NCBI RefSeq assembly: GCF_000737705.1
Contig: NZ_JPRH01000006.1
Span: 1-64,000, forward strand
DNA: 64,000 nucleotides
Source: Chryseobacterium soli
Lineage (GTDB): Bacteria; Bacteroidota; Bacteroidia; Flavobacteriales; Weeksellaceae
Reading direction: 5' to 3'
Part shown: positions 42,180 to 51,505 of the stretch, piece by piece
How positions within the stretch are numbered: position 1 is the first letter of the stretch
Layout of the letters: each line of letters starts with the position of its first letter
Position numbers and translations under genes: made by a program
Notes under the pieces: generated by a model
The model's database searches: none
Told to the model about the DNA's origin: nothing
Seen by the model: the letters and a program-made list of their open reading frames with translations, nothing else

Positions 42180-44150
42180 TTATTTTAAGATTTTGGTGTT
42201 AACAGTTTCCCCCTTATCAGAAACAATTTTTACAACATAAGAATTTTTAATAGAACCATCAAGTTCAATTACAAAATCTCTAGATGCATCAACTGCTTTT
42301 TTAGAGATAACCAGTTTACCACTCATATCGTAAACCTCAATATCTGCCTTTTTCCAGTTTGGATCGAATCTAACAACGTAGTTAGTGATCTCAGGATTAT
42401 ATACTACTAACGTTCTTGAAGGCGTAGCTGCTTTTTGAGTTGCTAAAACATCCTTACTAGGTTCTCCGTAATATAAATTGTATTCGTCATTACTAACAGT
42501 GATTACATCACCTTGTTTTGCCTGTTGTACAGTTCCGTTTGTAGCTTTATAATAGAATCCGATACCAGCAGATAACAGATGGGTTCCAACAGGAACTAAT
42601 TCTGCATTTTCTCTGATTTCGAATTTATAAGACTTCACTTTACTTAGGTCGTAATTTACTAACATTACATTTTTACCTTTAAAGTTACTCTCATTAGCTT
42701 CATTGATATATAACCAGTACTGTGAAGTATAGTTATTATCATATCCACCTGCTAAAGCTTCTTCGAAAGTACCTATTAAGTTTCCTGAACTTGCCGCTGC
42801 CTGAACCGTTGTAGCTGTTGACACCTGGTGTCCGGTAGTTGCCGTTGGAGAAACTACATAATATGTTCTTGCAATTTCTTTACCATTAGCGTCAAGACCG
42901 ATCACTCCAAGTTGTTTCACACTTCCTGAAGCAAGTTTACCTGCATGTGCATTTTTAGCAGCAGTAACACTATAGTCAGTACCAGCTGCTCTTACCGCTT
43001 GATTGAAACGTCTTAAAGTGTTAAAGTTTAAAGTCTGAGAAGTATTATCTCTTAATTTCAACACAAATGGCTGCATTGGTTGAATCATAAGACCTATATC
43101 TCCAACAGGAGTTCCGTCATTGTTAAATGTCTGAATCTGAGCTCCGGTACTATAGGTAGACCCTGTAGAACTTGTTTGCACAGTACCTGCAGAATATTTA
43201 ACACCCCAGATATTAGAAACTGCATTTCCGTCAGTAACTCCTACATTTTCCACATATCCAATTTTAGATAAATCTAAATTGGTAAGGAACGGGTTACCAA
43301 ACTGGTAGATATTTTTACCATAAGATCCTGTCCATAAACTGGCAGTGTTCTCAAACTGATCCTGAAGGTAAGAATTATACTTTTCATTTTGAGGGTTGAT
43401 ATTGTTACCTCCTGTTCCGAAGTTAACATTTCCAGCGTTTTGCAACGTGGCAACAGGTAAAGTAGCATAAGGTTTACCGTTAAGAGTAAACACAGATCCT
43501 GTAGGTGTTGGAGCTATTGTAGCCATGGTTGCCGGCGGAGTACTTGTATTCAAGTCGTTACCGGTAACTTTAAGCATATAATATCCTGAACCATCATTGG
43601 TAGTAGCCGTCAAATCCGTAAAATGGTTAGATACCGCACCTGCGTTATCCCACTTTAGAATTGGATTACTATATCTTCCTGTGTTAAAGGTTTTAGCAAA
43701 TTCAGTTGATAAAGTATTTAGTGTTTTACCATAGAAAGGCATTGCAATTTGTTGGAAATAATTACCGTTACCATGTCTATCAGTTCTAAATTCTTTACTC
43801 ACAACTCCTGTAATGTTGGTCTGGGTTAAACCATCAATATAAAGTTGTCCATAAGTGGATGTAGCATAAGTGCCTGGAGTATTCAGCCTTAAAACGATAT
43901 TTCCACCATCGGTTTTATCTGTACCCGTAGTAGTAATTGTTTTAAAAGCATCTCCGGCTGCGCCTACAACCATAACATTCCCGTGAACGTCCAGAAGGCC
44001 ATTACCTCTGGTCTGCACACCCCCACCGCTATAAACTAGGGTGCCTTCACTCACATACATATTAGCATTGGTGTCAACATGACAAAGTATCTGCGCCTGA
44101 ACAGAGGAACCAATTGCTAAAAGACCAATAGCAAATAAACTTTTTCTCAT
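42180..44150 (-). CDS. T9SS type A sorting domain-containing protein
   Basis: 656 residues with a signal peptide (1-19, ending SVQAQ) and a C-terminal T9SS type A sorting domain (about 575-656) showing VRFDPNWKKADIEVYDMSGKL and the final VNTKILK. The middle is repetitive and rich in Gly, Thr and Asn, suited to a surface protein with a beta-helix-like part. It is exported by the SprA-dependent system and probably anchored at the cell surface. Binding target unknown. It has a clean promoter at 44189-44218. Confidence 0.92.
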   Translation of the reverse strand: MRKSLFAIGLLAIGSSVQAQILCHVDTNANMYVSEGTLVYSGGGVQTRGNGLLDVHGNVMVVGAAGDAFKTITTTGTDKTDGGNIVLRLNTPGTYATSTYGQLYIDGLTQTNITGVVSKEFRTDRHGNGNYFQQIAMPFYGKTLNTLSTEFAKTFNTGRYSNPILKWDNAGAVSNHFTDLTATTNDGSGYYMLKVTGNDLNTSTPPATMATIAPTPTGSVFTLNGKPYATLPVATLQNAGNVNFGTGGNNINPQNEKYNSYLQDQFENTASLWTGSYGKNIYQFGNPFLTNLDLSKIGYVENVGVTDGNAVSNIWGVKYSAGTVQTSSTGSTYSTGAQIQTFNNDGTPVGDIGLMIQPMQPFVLKLRDNTSQTLNFNTLRRFNQAVRAAGTDYSVTAAKNAHAGKLASGSVKQLGVIGLDANGKEIARTYYVVSPTATTGHQVSTATTVQAAASSGNLIGTFEEALAGGYDNNYTSQYWLYINEANESNFKGKNVMLVNYDLSKVKSYKFEIRENAELVPVGTHLLSAGIGFYYKATNGTVQQAKQGDVITVSNDEYNLYYGEPSKDVLATQKAATPSRTLVVYNPEITNYVVRFDPNWKKADIEVYDMSGKLVISKKAVDASRDFVIELDGSIKNSYVVKIVSDKGETVNTKILK

Positions 44151-44188
44151 TGTATAAATTATTTGTGTGTTAATACAATCTTCACCCG

Positions 44189-44218
44189 CAAAGGTATGAT
44201 TTTTTTCTTATATAACAA
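44189..44218 (-). promoter_or_regulatory. Promoter of the T9SS cargo gene
   Basis: On the minus strand TTG (44216-44218), 19 nt, TACCTTTG (44189-44196): a full match to the Bacteroidota consensus, 39 bp before the start codon. Confidence 0.75.
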
Positions 44219-44224
44219 TTTTTT

Positions 44225-45412
44225 TTATTTTTTAACAAAAATATTATCTTCCGTTAAAATAATTTCTTTCTCTTCTCCTATTGAAAACATATAGTCTTCT
44301 AACACCTTTTCCGTAGTTCCTCGTAACCCTCTTGCACCCAATCCTTTCTCCATAGTTTCCTCTACAATTTTATCAATAGCCCCATCTGTAAAAACCAGAT
44401 TGGTACCATCCATCTTAAAGAGTTCGATAAATTGATTCACGATCGAATTTTTAGGTTCCTTCATGATTCTTACCATCGTTTCTTTCGTGAGTTTATCGAG
44501 ATAAGTAATGATTGGAAACCTTCCTAAAAGTTCCGGAATTAATCCGAAAGAACGAAGATCGATTGCATTAATATTTGTTAATACATATTCATCTTCATCT
44601 ACTTTATTGATTTTATCAAGGCTGAAACCGATAGCCTGCTTGTTCATTCTTCTTTCGATGATTTCTTTAATTCCGTCAAAAGCTCCACCTGCAATGAATA
44701 AAATATTTTGAGTGTTTACCTGAATATATTTCTGATCAGGGTGCTTTCTTCCTCCTTGTGGCGGTACATTCACGATACTGCCTTCAAGCAGTTTCAGCAA
44801 TCCCTGCTGAACTCCTTCTCCGGAAACGTCTCTGGTAATACTTGGATTATCGGATTTTCTTGCAATTTTATCAATCTCATCAATAAATACAATTCCTTTT
44901 TCTGCCTTTTCAACATCATAGTCTGCAACCATAAGAAGTCGTGACAAAATACTTTCCACATCTTCTCCTACATATCCTGCCTCCGTTAAAATCGTAGCAT
45001 CCACGATACAAAACGGAACATTCAATTCTCTGGCAATCGTTTTAGCGAGTAATGTTTTACCGGTTCCGGTTTCACCGATCATGATGATGTTTGATTTCTC
45101 AAGCTCCACTTCTCTATTTTCCGACTGAGCATGAAGAAGTCTTTTATAATGATTGTAAACCGCAACTGAAAGTTGTTTTTTTGCCTGATCCTGTCCGATA
45201 ACGTACTGATCAAGAAACACCTTAATCTCTTTCGGCTTTTTAAGCTCATCTACATTTTCTGCAACTGAAGATTCTGTTTTAGAAACCCCATCCTTTACAA
45301 TCAAATGAGCCTGCTCGATACAGTTTTCACAAATAAAACCATTCTGGCCAGAAATCAGCATCTGCACTTCATTTCTTTTTCTGCCACAGAAAGAACATTG
45401 GTTTGAATTCAT
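44225..45412 (-). CDS. clpX: ATP-dependent Clp protease ATP-binding subunit ClpX
   Basis: An AAA+ unfoldase that feeds proteins to ClpP. 395 residues. An N-terminal zinc domain with Cys 6, 9, 28 and 31; Walker A GETGTGKT (113-120); Walker B IVFIDEIDK; sensor and RRLE-type segments; and the C-terminal GLGARGLRG. The family norm is 410-425 residues, so it is slightly short at the C-terminus but complete in motifs. ClpP is not in the window. It runs leftward as do the HIT and greA genes upstream of it. Confidence 0.97.
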   Translation of the reverse strand: MNSNQCSFCGRKRNEVQMLISGQNGFICENCIEQAHLIVKDGVSKTESSVAENVDELKKPKEIKVFLDQYVIGQDQAKKQLSVAVYNHYKRLLHAQSENREVELEKSNIIMIGETGTGKTLLAKTIARELNVPFCIVDATILTEAGYVGEDVESILSRLLMVADYDVEKAEKGIVFIDEIDKIARKSDNPSITRDVSGEGVQQGLLKLLEGSIVNVPPQGGRKHPDQKYIQVNTQNILFIAGGAFDGIKEIIERRMNKQAIGFSLDKINKVDEDEYVLTNINAIDLRSFGLIPELLGRFPIITYLDKLTKETMVRIMKEPKNSIVNQFIELFKMDGTNLVFTDGAIDKIVEETMEKGLGARGLRGTTEKVLEDYMFSIGEEKEIILTEDNIFVKK

Positions 45413-45469
45413 ACTATAATATATATTAAAGAAAATCGTAAAAAGGGAATTTTACGATTTTCATATTTT

Positions 45470-45859
45470 TTAAGAATTAATAATTGAGTTTTGAATCTCT
45501 GTATATTCTTCGTTTGTTAATTTTAATCTTTCATTTCTGAAGTTCATATCTTCCATTTTCTGTAAGGGAATTAAATGAATATGGGCGTGTGGAACTTCCA
45601 GACCTACTACTGCCACCCCTACTCTTACGCAGGGTACTGAATTTTTAATTTTCTTGGCGACTTTCTGGGCAAATCCCCAGAGATTTTTATATTCTTCGCT
45701 TTCCAGATCAAAAATTAAATCAACTTCCTTTTTAGGAACCACCAAAGTATGTCCTTTCACTAAAGGCATTGCATCGAGAAATGCAATGTAATTTTCATCC
45801 TCAGCAATGGTATAAGAGGGAATCTCGCCGTTAATGATTTTTGTGAATATTGTACTCAT
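45470..45859 (-). CDS. HIT family protein
   Basis: 129 residues with the histidine triad HAHIHLIPL (about 92-100) and the N-terminal TIFTKIINGEIPSY typical of HinT-type nucleotide phosphoramidase/hydrolases. It hydrolyses the phosphoramidate or similar bond of AMP conjugates; the cellular substrate is not certain. It follows greA by 37 bp. Confidence 0.95.
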   Translation of the reverse strand: MSTIFTKIINGEIPSYTIAEDENYIAFLDAMPLVKGHTLVVPKKEVDLIFDLESEEYKNLWGFAQKVAKKIKNSVPCVRVGVAVVGLEVPHAHIHLIPLQKMEDMNFRNERLKLTNEEYTEIQNSIINS

Positions 45860-45896
45860 GTGTTTAGAAGTTAAAAGTTAGATGCTTGAAATTAGA

Positions 45897-46367
45897 TTAC
45901 AGAGTGATTTCCAATACCTCGAAAGATAATTTGTTTCCATTCGGTAAAACGATATTGGCAGTTTCACCAATAACTTTACCAAGCAATCCTTTTGCAATCG
46001 GTGTATTTACAGAAATTCTTCCTGTTTTCAGGTCGCTTTCATTATCCGGTACCAAAGTAAATACCTGCTCCAGATTAGTGGCATTATTTTTAAGTCTCAC
46101 AGTTGTTAAGATTGAAACTTTTGAAGTATCTAATTGGCTTTCATCTATAATTTTAGAAGTAGAAATAACATCTTTAAGTTTTGAAATTCTCATTTCAAGC
46201 ATTCCTTGAGCCTCTTTAGCCGCATCATATTCTGCATTTTCAGACAAATCTCCTTTATCTCTTGCTTCTGCGATCTGCATCGTTATTTTGGGTCTTTCCA
46301 CAGTTTCCAACTGTTCCAGCTCAGCTTTCATTTTCTCTAATCCCTCCTTTGTAACATAGCTTGCCAT
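45897..46367 (-). CDS. greA: Transcription elongation factor GreA
   Basis: 156 residues from the ATG at 46367 (MASYVTKEGLEKM); an in-frame ATG three codons upstream is less likely. An N-terminal coiled coil (about 1-75) with the acidic tip region AEARDKGDLSENAEYDAAK, then an FKBP-like C-terminal domain (about 80-156). It rescues backtracked RNA polymerase by stimulating transcript cleavage. Probable operon with the HIT gene. Confidence 0.97.
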   Translation of the reverse strand: MASYVTKEGLEKMKAELEQLETVERPKITMQIAEARDKGDLSENAEYDAAKEAQGMLEMRISKLKDVISTSKIIDESQLDTSKVSILTTVRLKNNATNLEQVFTLVPDNESDLKTGRISVNTPIAKGLLGKVIGETANIVLPNGNKLSFEVLEITL

Positions 46368-46476
46368 AATTTTCAAAATTTAGTTTTAGTATAAAAAAAT
46401 AATCCGACATTTGCCGGACAATGTTTTCGAGTTATAATCGTTTAATTTTTACAAATATATAAAAATTTAATTTGAA

Positions 46477-46929
46477 ATGAAAAAAACTTTTTCAATATTA
46501 TCTATTTTCATATTATTGATTATCAATAATTTAACTATAAATTCTTGTGGAAGCAGAGAAGAAACAGTAAGCTGCTTTCCCAGCAACCCAATTAATGTTA
46601 CTTTAAACCTAAACCTACCTAACTACTTCCCTTTGAACCAGGTTGGAGGATGGATTTATGTTAACGAGCAGCAGTCCGGTTCCAGAGGTTTGATTGTGGT
46701 AAGAGCTTCTGCCACCAGTTTCAAGGTGTACGACAGAAACGCCCCTCACATCTGCCCTGACAGCAATACAACCCTTGAAGTGAAAGACAATATTAGCATC
46801 AGATGTCCAAAAGATAATGCCACATGGATCCTTCTTACGGGACAGCCTACTACCGTAACGTCTCTTCCGCCTAAGACTTACCCTTTTAATTATGACGACG
46901 TAAGTAAAATTTTAAATATTTATTATTAA
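46477..46929 (+). CDS. Lipoprotein with degenerate Rieske-like domain
   Basis: 150 residues with a lipoprotein signal peptide (lipobox INSC, Cys24). The domain resembles small flavobacterial Rieske-like lipoproteins (DRNAPHICPD, then IRCPKDNATWILLTGQP), but the Cys-x-His / Cys-x-x-His ligand pairs needed for a [2Fe-2S] cluster are incomplete: CPKD replaces CPxH. It is probably not a redox protein. Upstream of dtd, with a 1-bp gap. Confidence 0.7.
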   Translation: MKKTFSILSIFILLIINNLTINSCGSREETVSCFPSNPINVTLNLNLPNYFPLNQVGGWIYVNEQQSGSRGLIVVRASATSFKVYDRNAPHICPDSNTTLEVKDNISIRCPKDNATWILLTGQPTTVTSLPPKTYPFNYDDVSKILNIYY

Positions 46930-46930
46930 T

Positions 46931-47380
46931 ATGAGAGTTGTTGTACAGCGGGTTTCGGAAGCTGGTGTAAAAGTAGACGGAAAAACGGTTGGTGAAATAG
47001 GAAAAGGCTTCATGCTGCTGGTAGGAATTGATGAAAATGATGAGAAAACCGATGCTGACTGGCTGGTTCAGAAAATACTGAATCTCAGGGTTTTTGGAGA
47101 CCAGGACGACAAACTCAATCTTTCGGTGATGGATATTTCAGGGGAAATCCTTTGTATAAGCCAATTTACGTTGATTGCCGACTACAAGAAAGGTAACCGA
47201 CCTTCTTTTATTAAAGCCGCAAAACCGGATAAGGCGATTCCTCTTTTTGATTATTTTAAAGAAGAAATAGCAAAATCCGGACTCAAAACTGCCAGCGGAA
47301 TTTTCGGAGCAGACATGAAAGTATCTTTGATCAATGATGGACCTGTAACCATTGTTATGGATTCCGTTACAAAAGCTTAA
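46931..47380 (+). CDS. dtd: D-aminoacyl-tRNA deacylase
   Basis: 149 residues, the usual DTD length. The two conserved motifs are visible: SQFTLIADYKKGNRPSF (about 77-93) and NDGPVTIVMDS (about 136-146, with the Gly-cisPro pair). It hydrolyses D-amino acids, or Gly, wrongly loaded on tRNA. Its start lies 1 bp after the stop of the Rieske-like gene, suggesting coupled translation. Confidence 0.97.
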   Translation: MRVVVQRVSEAGVKVDGKTVGEIGKGFMLLVGIDENDEKTDADWLVQKILNLRVFGDQDDKLNLSVMDISGEILCISQFTLIADYKKGNRPSFIKAAKPDKAIPLFDYFKEEIAKSGLKTASGIFGADMKVSLINDGPVTIVMDSVTKA

Positions 47381-47410
47381 ATTCGCAAAAAAATATATTT
47401 ACATTTAACA

Positions 47411-48094
47411 ATGAAAAAAACGTTATTTACCTTAGTTCTTTTAACAGGAGCAAATCTTGCATTCGCTCAAAAATCTTACACAGACGATCAAAAAGCGTCT
47501 TATTACATTGGTCTTGATATTGCTGAAAATATAAAAAAGCAAGGATTCACAGTAGATCCTGATCTTTTGGCTCAGGCTATAAAAGATGGATTTTCTGATA
47601 AGCCAACATTATTCCCAAAAGAGGAACTGGGCACATTCTTACAAGGTTTCATGCAGAAACAAGGTGAGAAAAAACAAGCACAGGCAAAAATACAGGCAGA
47701 AGAAAATAAGAAAAAAAGTGCAGAATTTTTTGCTAAAAACAAGCTGAACAAGAAAATAACAACCACAGCAAGCGGTTTGCAATATGAAGTACTGAAAGAA
47801 GGCGACGGAAAAACAAAACCTACCGTTTCAAGTACAGCTAATGTAGCTTATACAGGAAAGCTGATGGATGGGACTGTTTTCGATTCTACAGAGAAAAATG
47901 GAGGAAAACCAATCGAACTGAATCTTTCCGGAGTGATAAAAGGCTGGACAGAAGGTATCCAACTAATGAGCAAAGGTGCTAAATACAGATTTTATATTCC
48001 ATCCGATCTTGCGTACGGAGATAGTGGAGCAGGAAACGTAATTCCTCCCGGCGCAGCTCTTATTTTCGATATCGAGCTGGTAGATTTTAAATAA
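47411..48094 (+). CDS. FKBP-type peptidyl-prolyl cis-trans isomerase, exported
   Basis: 227 residues. Signal peptide (1-19, ending LAFAQ), a helical FKBP_N dimerisation domain (about 22-110) with QKASYYIGLDIAENIKKQG, and an FKBP_C catalytic domain (about 115-227) with VAYTGKLMDGTVFDS and IPSDLAYGDSGAGNVIPPGAAL. It helps fold proteins in the periplasm (FkpA/Mip type). It follows dtd by 30 bp and ends at a strong terminator. Confidence 0.95.
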   Translation: MKKTLFTLVLLTGANLAFAQKSYTDDQKASYYIGLDIAENIKKQGFTVDPDLLAQAIKDGFSDKPTLFPKEELGTFLQGFMQKQGEKKQAQAKIQAEENKKKSAEFFAKNKLNKKITTTASGLQYEVLKEGDGKTKPTVSSTANVAYTGKLMDGTVFDSTEKNGGKPIELNLSGVIKGWTEGIQLMSKGAKYRFYIPSDLAYGDSGAGNVIPPGAALIFDIELVDFK

Positions 48095-48114
48095 TTATTT
48101 TCTAAATAAAAAGT

Positions 48115-48150
48115 AAAAACGTCTTTCAAAAAATTTTGAAAGACGTTTTT
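48115..48150. terminator. Bidirectional terminator between convergent genes
   Basis: A 17-bp perfect stem (48115-48131 with 48134-48150) including flanking A and T runs. It serves both the FKBP gene and the leftward gene ending at 48171. Confidence 0.9.
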
Positions 48151-48170
48151 TTACTGCTCAACTTTTATAT

Positions 48171-48683
48171 TTAATTTACAGGAACACTGTTGAAATTAAG
48201 TGATACTTTAATATTCATATCTGAACTCGTCTGGTTCTTTAGTTCATAAACCGTTCTCACGGTAAGACCTGTACTTTTTACGACCTCATCCAAAAATCCT
48301 GTATCGTTCAGGTCAAGATTAAGGGTGTCCGAGTTTGAAGATATATTGGATCTGGAAGCAACCAATCTTTCGTTTGTTCCTCCTGATGATATATAGACTT
48401 TTACGGATTTAAAAGCACTTAAATTTCCTCCTGAAGGAGAGGCTACGGATATTTTTGCTTCAGAAATTCTGACATCTTTAATTTTTGCATTGTTGTTTCC
48501 ACCAAACCAGGTCTGTACATTGGTTGCTGTGGCAGTAGAAGAAACTTCTTTATCAGCAGGCACTCCCGTAGAAACCAATACATTGGCGGTATATGGGAAC
48601 GTATTCTGAACAAGAGACTGTACTGTTCCGCAGCTTACGAGTACTGCCGAAGCAGCGATTGCTGTTAAAAATATATTTTTCAT
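48171..48683 (-). CDS. Hypothetical lipoprotein
   Basis: 170 residues with lipobox LVSC (Cys18) and a beta-rich mature part with many Ser, Thr and Asn (VKVYISSGGTNER). No family recognised with confidence. It ends at the shared terminator at 48115. A second lipoprotein gene is directly upstream (54 bp), so they may be co-transcribed. Confidence 0.7.
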   Translation of the reverse strand: MKNIFLTAIAASAVLVSCGTVQSLVQNTFPYTANVLVSTGVPADKEVSSTATATNVQTWFGGNNNAKIKDVRISEAKISVASPSGGNLSAFKSVKVYISSGGTNERLVASRSNISSNSDTLNLDLNDTGFLDEVVKSTGLTVRTVYELKNQTSSDMNIKVSLNFNSVPVN

Positions 48684-48736
48684 AATATTACACTTTACCG
48701 TAAAGGTTGCAGAAATTATACCAAATTACCAAAACC

Positions 48737-49276
48737 CTAATCTACGCTTACGGTAAAGCTTCCTTTTGTATTTCCGGATGCCATATTGCTTTTTCCTATA
48801 ATGAGCCAGACTTCTCCCTTCCCTGATATTTCATGAGTGATCTCTCTTCCGAAAGGACCGTCATAGTCTCCGTTCGGAAGTTTTATTTGATTAAAACGGA
48901 TATTAAAATCTTTTTCTTTAGTAGAAATTTTTGCTTTAATATCAGCTTTGTCATAATGGGTTAATTTCAAAACAAGTTCCTGGCCATCTTCTGTAAACTC
49001 CTCCCCCAGCGTAAATGGAAGCTGTGAAGCATCTGCCGTTCGTATAATCTGTCCTGCTTTTTCGTTTCTCATGACTCCTTTTCGAAGTACTTCTTTGGTA
49101 GCCGGAGCATTGTTAATGATTGAATCTTTCTTTTTAAGTGCTACAGAATCGGCTTTAGAAGCTGCATCCGGCATTTCAGACACTGCCACAGAATCCTTAC
49201 TTGGCATTTCTGTTATATTAGGATCTTTTTTGCACGAAATAATAATCAATGGGATTAACAATAAGGATTTTCTCAT
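48737..49276 (-). CDS. Hypothetical lipoprotein
   Basis: 179 residues. A short signal peptide ends in LIIISC (Cys15), followed by a low-complexity Ser/Asp/Ala linker (to about 60) and a C-terminal beta-type domain with DGPFGREITHEISGKGEVWLIIG. No family named. It starts 5 bp after the stop of the DUF4153-like gene, so it belongs to that unit. Confidence 0.7.
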   Translation of the reverse strand: MRKSLLLIPLIIISCKKDPNITEMPSKDSVAVSEMPDAASKADSVALKKKDSIINNAPATKEVLRKGVMRNEKAGQIIRTADASQLPFTLGEEFTEDGQELVLKLTHYDKADIKAKISTKEKDFNIRFNQIKLPNGDYDGPFGREITHEISGKGEVWLIIGKSNMASGNTKGSFTVSVD

Positions 49277-49281
49277 AATAA

Positions 49282-50655
49282 CTATTCTTTTAATGTTTCA
49301 TAATAAAGATTTTTTGAAAGGAAAGTAGATGATTTCTTGCTTTCAATTTTTCTTACTATTTTCTTTTTTAGTGCTATATCATTTTTTTCATCAGCATATT
49401 TCAGTAAATATTTTTCACCGAAGTTAACATTCGTAAAATGATATTCCACCGCAAAATCACGGCGTTTCATATTCTGGGAGGTAATAATACCACCCCAGTT
49501 GATATAACTGCAAGCCAAAATTGTTCCATAAAAACACCAGGCCATGGTATTAAACAGAAATACATTTCTTTTTTTCTTCTGAATTTTAATAAAAGTCAAA
49601 GCCAGTCCTATTAAAGATAAAATTAAAAATGCAAAGACTCCTAACCTCTTATAGGTAAGACCATAACTGATAATATATTCATAGTTTTTCGCCATGGCAG
49701 AAAATACCAGAACTGCATTGAGTGATATCCATATTTTGGCTAAAATTCTTAAAAAGCCGGCTTTAGGATCAAAATTAAAGGCAGATTTAAAATAAAACAT
49801 GATCACCAGAATTGCCATTACAATAGATATGATTACAGCATTTACTCTTTCATGGGTTTCTTCTGAAAGCTGAGCCGGTGTTTTGGAAACTTCATAAAAT
49901 TGTTCGTAATTGTAAGTGATGATAAAGAAAATCAATAAAATATTTAAACAAAAGAATGAAACAACACCACTCATTCTTTCGGCATCAAGATCGAGAAATG
50001 AGTATGTAGATTTCTGTATTTTATCTTTATCCTGAAAGTGATTATCCAGCATCCTGTTGTTTTTATAAATAAATCTTTCAACAGCATAATTCCAATAATT
50101 AAAGGCAATGAATAATCCCAGGATGGTAAGTCCGAGCACCTGCCACAGATTAATATCAAGTTCAAAATCTGTAAAAATACTGGCAAAGTGATCACTTCCT
50201 GCAGAATAGATTCCAAAGAAAGCACTCAAAAGCACTAAGGGAATCAGCACAAAAGCTAGTGTTTTCTGCCATATTCCTGAGACATTTCTCTTAGGCAGCC
50301 ACGCATCAAAGTTGAATATCCTGAATACTGAGGTAAAGCAATTCATTGCAAATACCGGAATCAGAAAAAGTATGGTCAGTCTCCTATTCCTGGATTTGAA
50401 AGAAAGCAGTAAAAGTGAGGTTACCACTGCCAAAAATGAAGCAAAATCTCCGTACCATGCAAAAGAGATGCTGGAAATGATTCCTGCCGCAAAAAGAAGG
50501 TTAAAAACTTTCGTTTTATTCTTTTTTACTGTTTTGTAAAAAGTAAGCAGTGCATATACCACTCCCAGGATCCCTAGATTTAAACCCATATTTTCATCAT
50601 AGAAAAGGATGACAAATAGAAGGGTTGTAAGAAATATATAATGATGTGTTTTCAT
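49282..50655 (-). CDS. DUF4153/DUF4173-like multi-span membrane protein
   Basis: 457 residues with about ten membrane spans. Segments such as TFYKTVKKNKTKVFNLL and FSYINWGG-like turns and the final soluble part (NVNFGEKYLLKYADE, about 405-457) fit the DUF4153/DUF4173 group of Bacteroidota. Function unknown. It lies at the end of a leftward run that starts at 52196. Confidence 0.65.
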   Translation of the reverse strand: MKTHHYIFLTTLLFVILFYDENMGLNLGILGVVYALLTFYKTVKKNKTKVFNLLFAAGIISSISFAWYGDFASFLAVVTSLLLLSFKSRNRRLTILFLIPVFAMNCFTSVFRIFNFDAWLPKRNVSGIWQKTLAFVLIPLVLLSAFFGIYSAGSDHFASIFTDFELDINLWQVLGLTILGLFIAFNYWNYAVERFIYKNNRMLDNHFQDKDKIQKSTYSFLDLDAERMSGVVSFFCLNILLIFFIITYNYEQFYEVSKTPAQLSEETHERVNAVIISIVMAILVIMFYFKSAFNFDPKAGFLRILAKIWISLNAVLVFSAMAKNYEYIISYGLTYKRLGVFAFLILSLIGLALTFIKIQKKKRNVFLFNTMAWCFYGTILACSYINWGGIITSQNMKRRDFAVEYHFTNVNFGEKYLLKYADEKNDIALKKKIVRKIESKKSSTFLSKNLYYETLKE

Positions 50656-50707
50656 GATGTTGAGGATTAATTTATTGAAAGATTTAAATAATTTAAAGAC
50701 GTTGAGA

Positions 50708-50998
50708 TTATAAGTTGAAGATGATAAAGAGATACAGGAATGCTATGGGAATATTCAGAAGCATCAGCCATATAGAGTTCCCGCTGTCTTTTCTTTCAGA
50801 AACATCGGTAAGAAACTCTATAAGTTCATACAAGAGGATAAGGATATTAATTACCATTGCAGCCATTACATAATAAAAACCACAAACCACGACAATATCT
50901 GCTCTTGTGATAAGAAATAAAACCAACAGGCAGCTTCCCAGTAACAAGGAGAAAAGAAAGGCATTTTTCCCAAGCGAACTGAATTGTATATTTTTCAT
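50708..50998 (-). CDS. Small membrane protein, paralogue of the 51897-52196 product
   Basis: 96 residues from the ATG at 50998 (an earlier ATG reaches into the COQ4-like gene). Three membrane spans. It shares a pattern with the protein at 51897: LIT-x8-GF-x9-N-x-L early and SIW-x2-L-x-NIPIAFLY near the end. Starts 4 bp after the COQ4-like gene. No function known. Confidence 0.7.
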   Translation of the reverse strand: MKNIQFSSLGKNAFLFSLLLGSCLLVLFLITRADIVVVCGFYYVMAAMVINILILLYELIEFLTDVSERKDSGNSIWLMLLNIPIAFLYLFIIFNL

Positions 50999-51002
50999 AT
51001 CA

Positions 51003-51488
51003 TTAATAAAGAGCGGTTGTATTTTTCTGCTGGATAAAATCCTTAAGATGATCAAAATTCTGCCATAACAGACTTTCAAAATCCCAATGATAAAACGGTT
51101 TCATATCCTGTCCTTTTTTATAGGCCTTGATATACATTCTGAAATATTCCGGAAGAATAAGGCTTCCCAATACGATTGCAGCAAGGAGGTGGGCATTCAG
51201 TTTACCATTTCCCAGCAGGAGATACTGCATGGCAATTTCGTCCTCGAATTGAGTTCCGCATCCTGTAATGAGGTGATGCACATCATGATTTTCCATTTTT
51301 GGGATCATTGAAAATCCATGGCGTTTATAGAATTCTCCTAATTTCCGTCCTAAGGAATCTTCCTGAAACTCGAGCAGCTGTTTTTCATTGAACTGCCACT
51401 GTCTTTTCTTCTTTTTAAAGTAGGTTCTGTATAATTTTTGAGTAATTCCGTACACAAAAAGTAAAAAGCTAACACGTAATTTTTTCAT
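51003..51488 (-). CDS. COQ4-like protein
   Basis: 161 residues. It carries HDVHH at 68-72 followed by exactly 11 residues and Glu84, the HDxxH-x11-E metal-ligand motif of the COQ4 family. In mitochondria COQ4 organises ubiquinone synthesis. Flavobacteria use menaquinone, so the role here must differ or concern another quinone or lipid. An amphipathic N-terminus (about 5-25) could touch the membrane. It lies in a tight run of four genes with gaps of 4-17 bp, the other three being small membrane proteins. Confidence 0.75.
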   Translation of the reverse strand: MKKLRVSFLLFVYGITQKLYRTYFKKKKRQWQFNEKQLLEFQEDSLGRKLGEFYKRHGFSMIPKMENHDVHHLITGCGTQFEDEIAMQYLLLGNGKLNAHLLAAIVLGSLILPEYFRMYIKAYKKGQDMKPFYHWDFESLLWQNFDHLKDFIQQKNTTALY

Positions 51489-51505
51489 AGTTTATGTATT
51501 TAATT

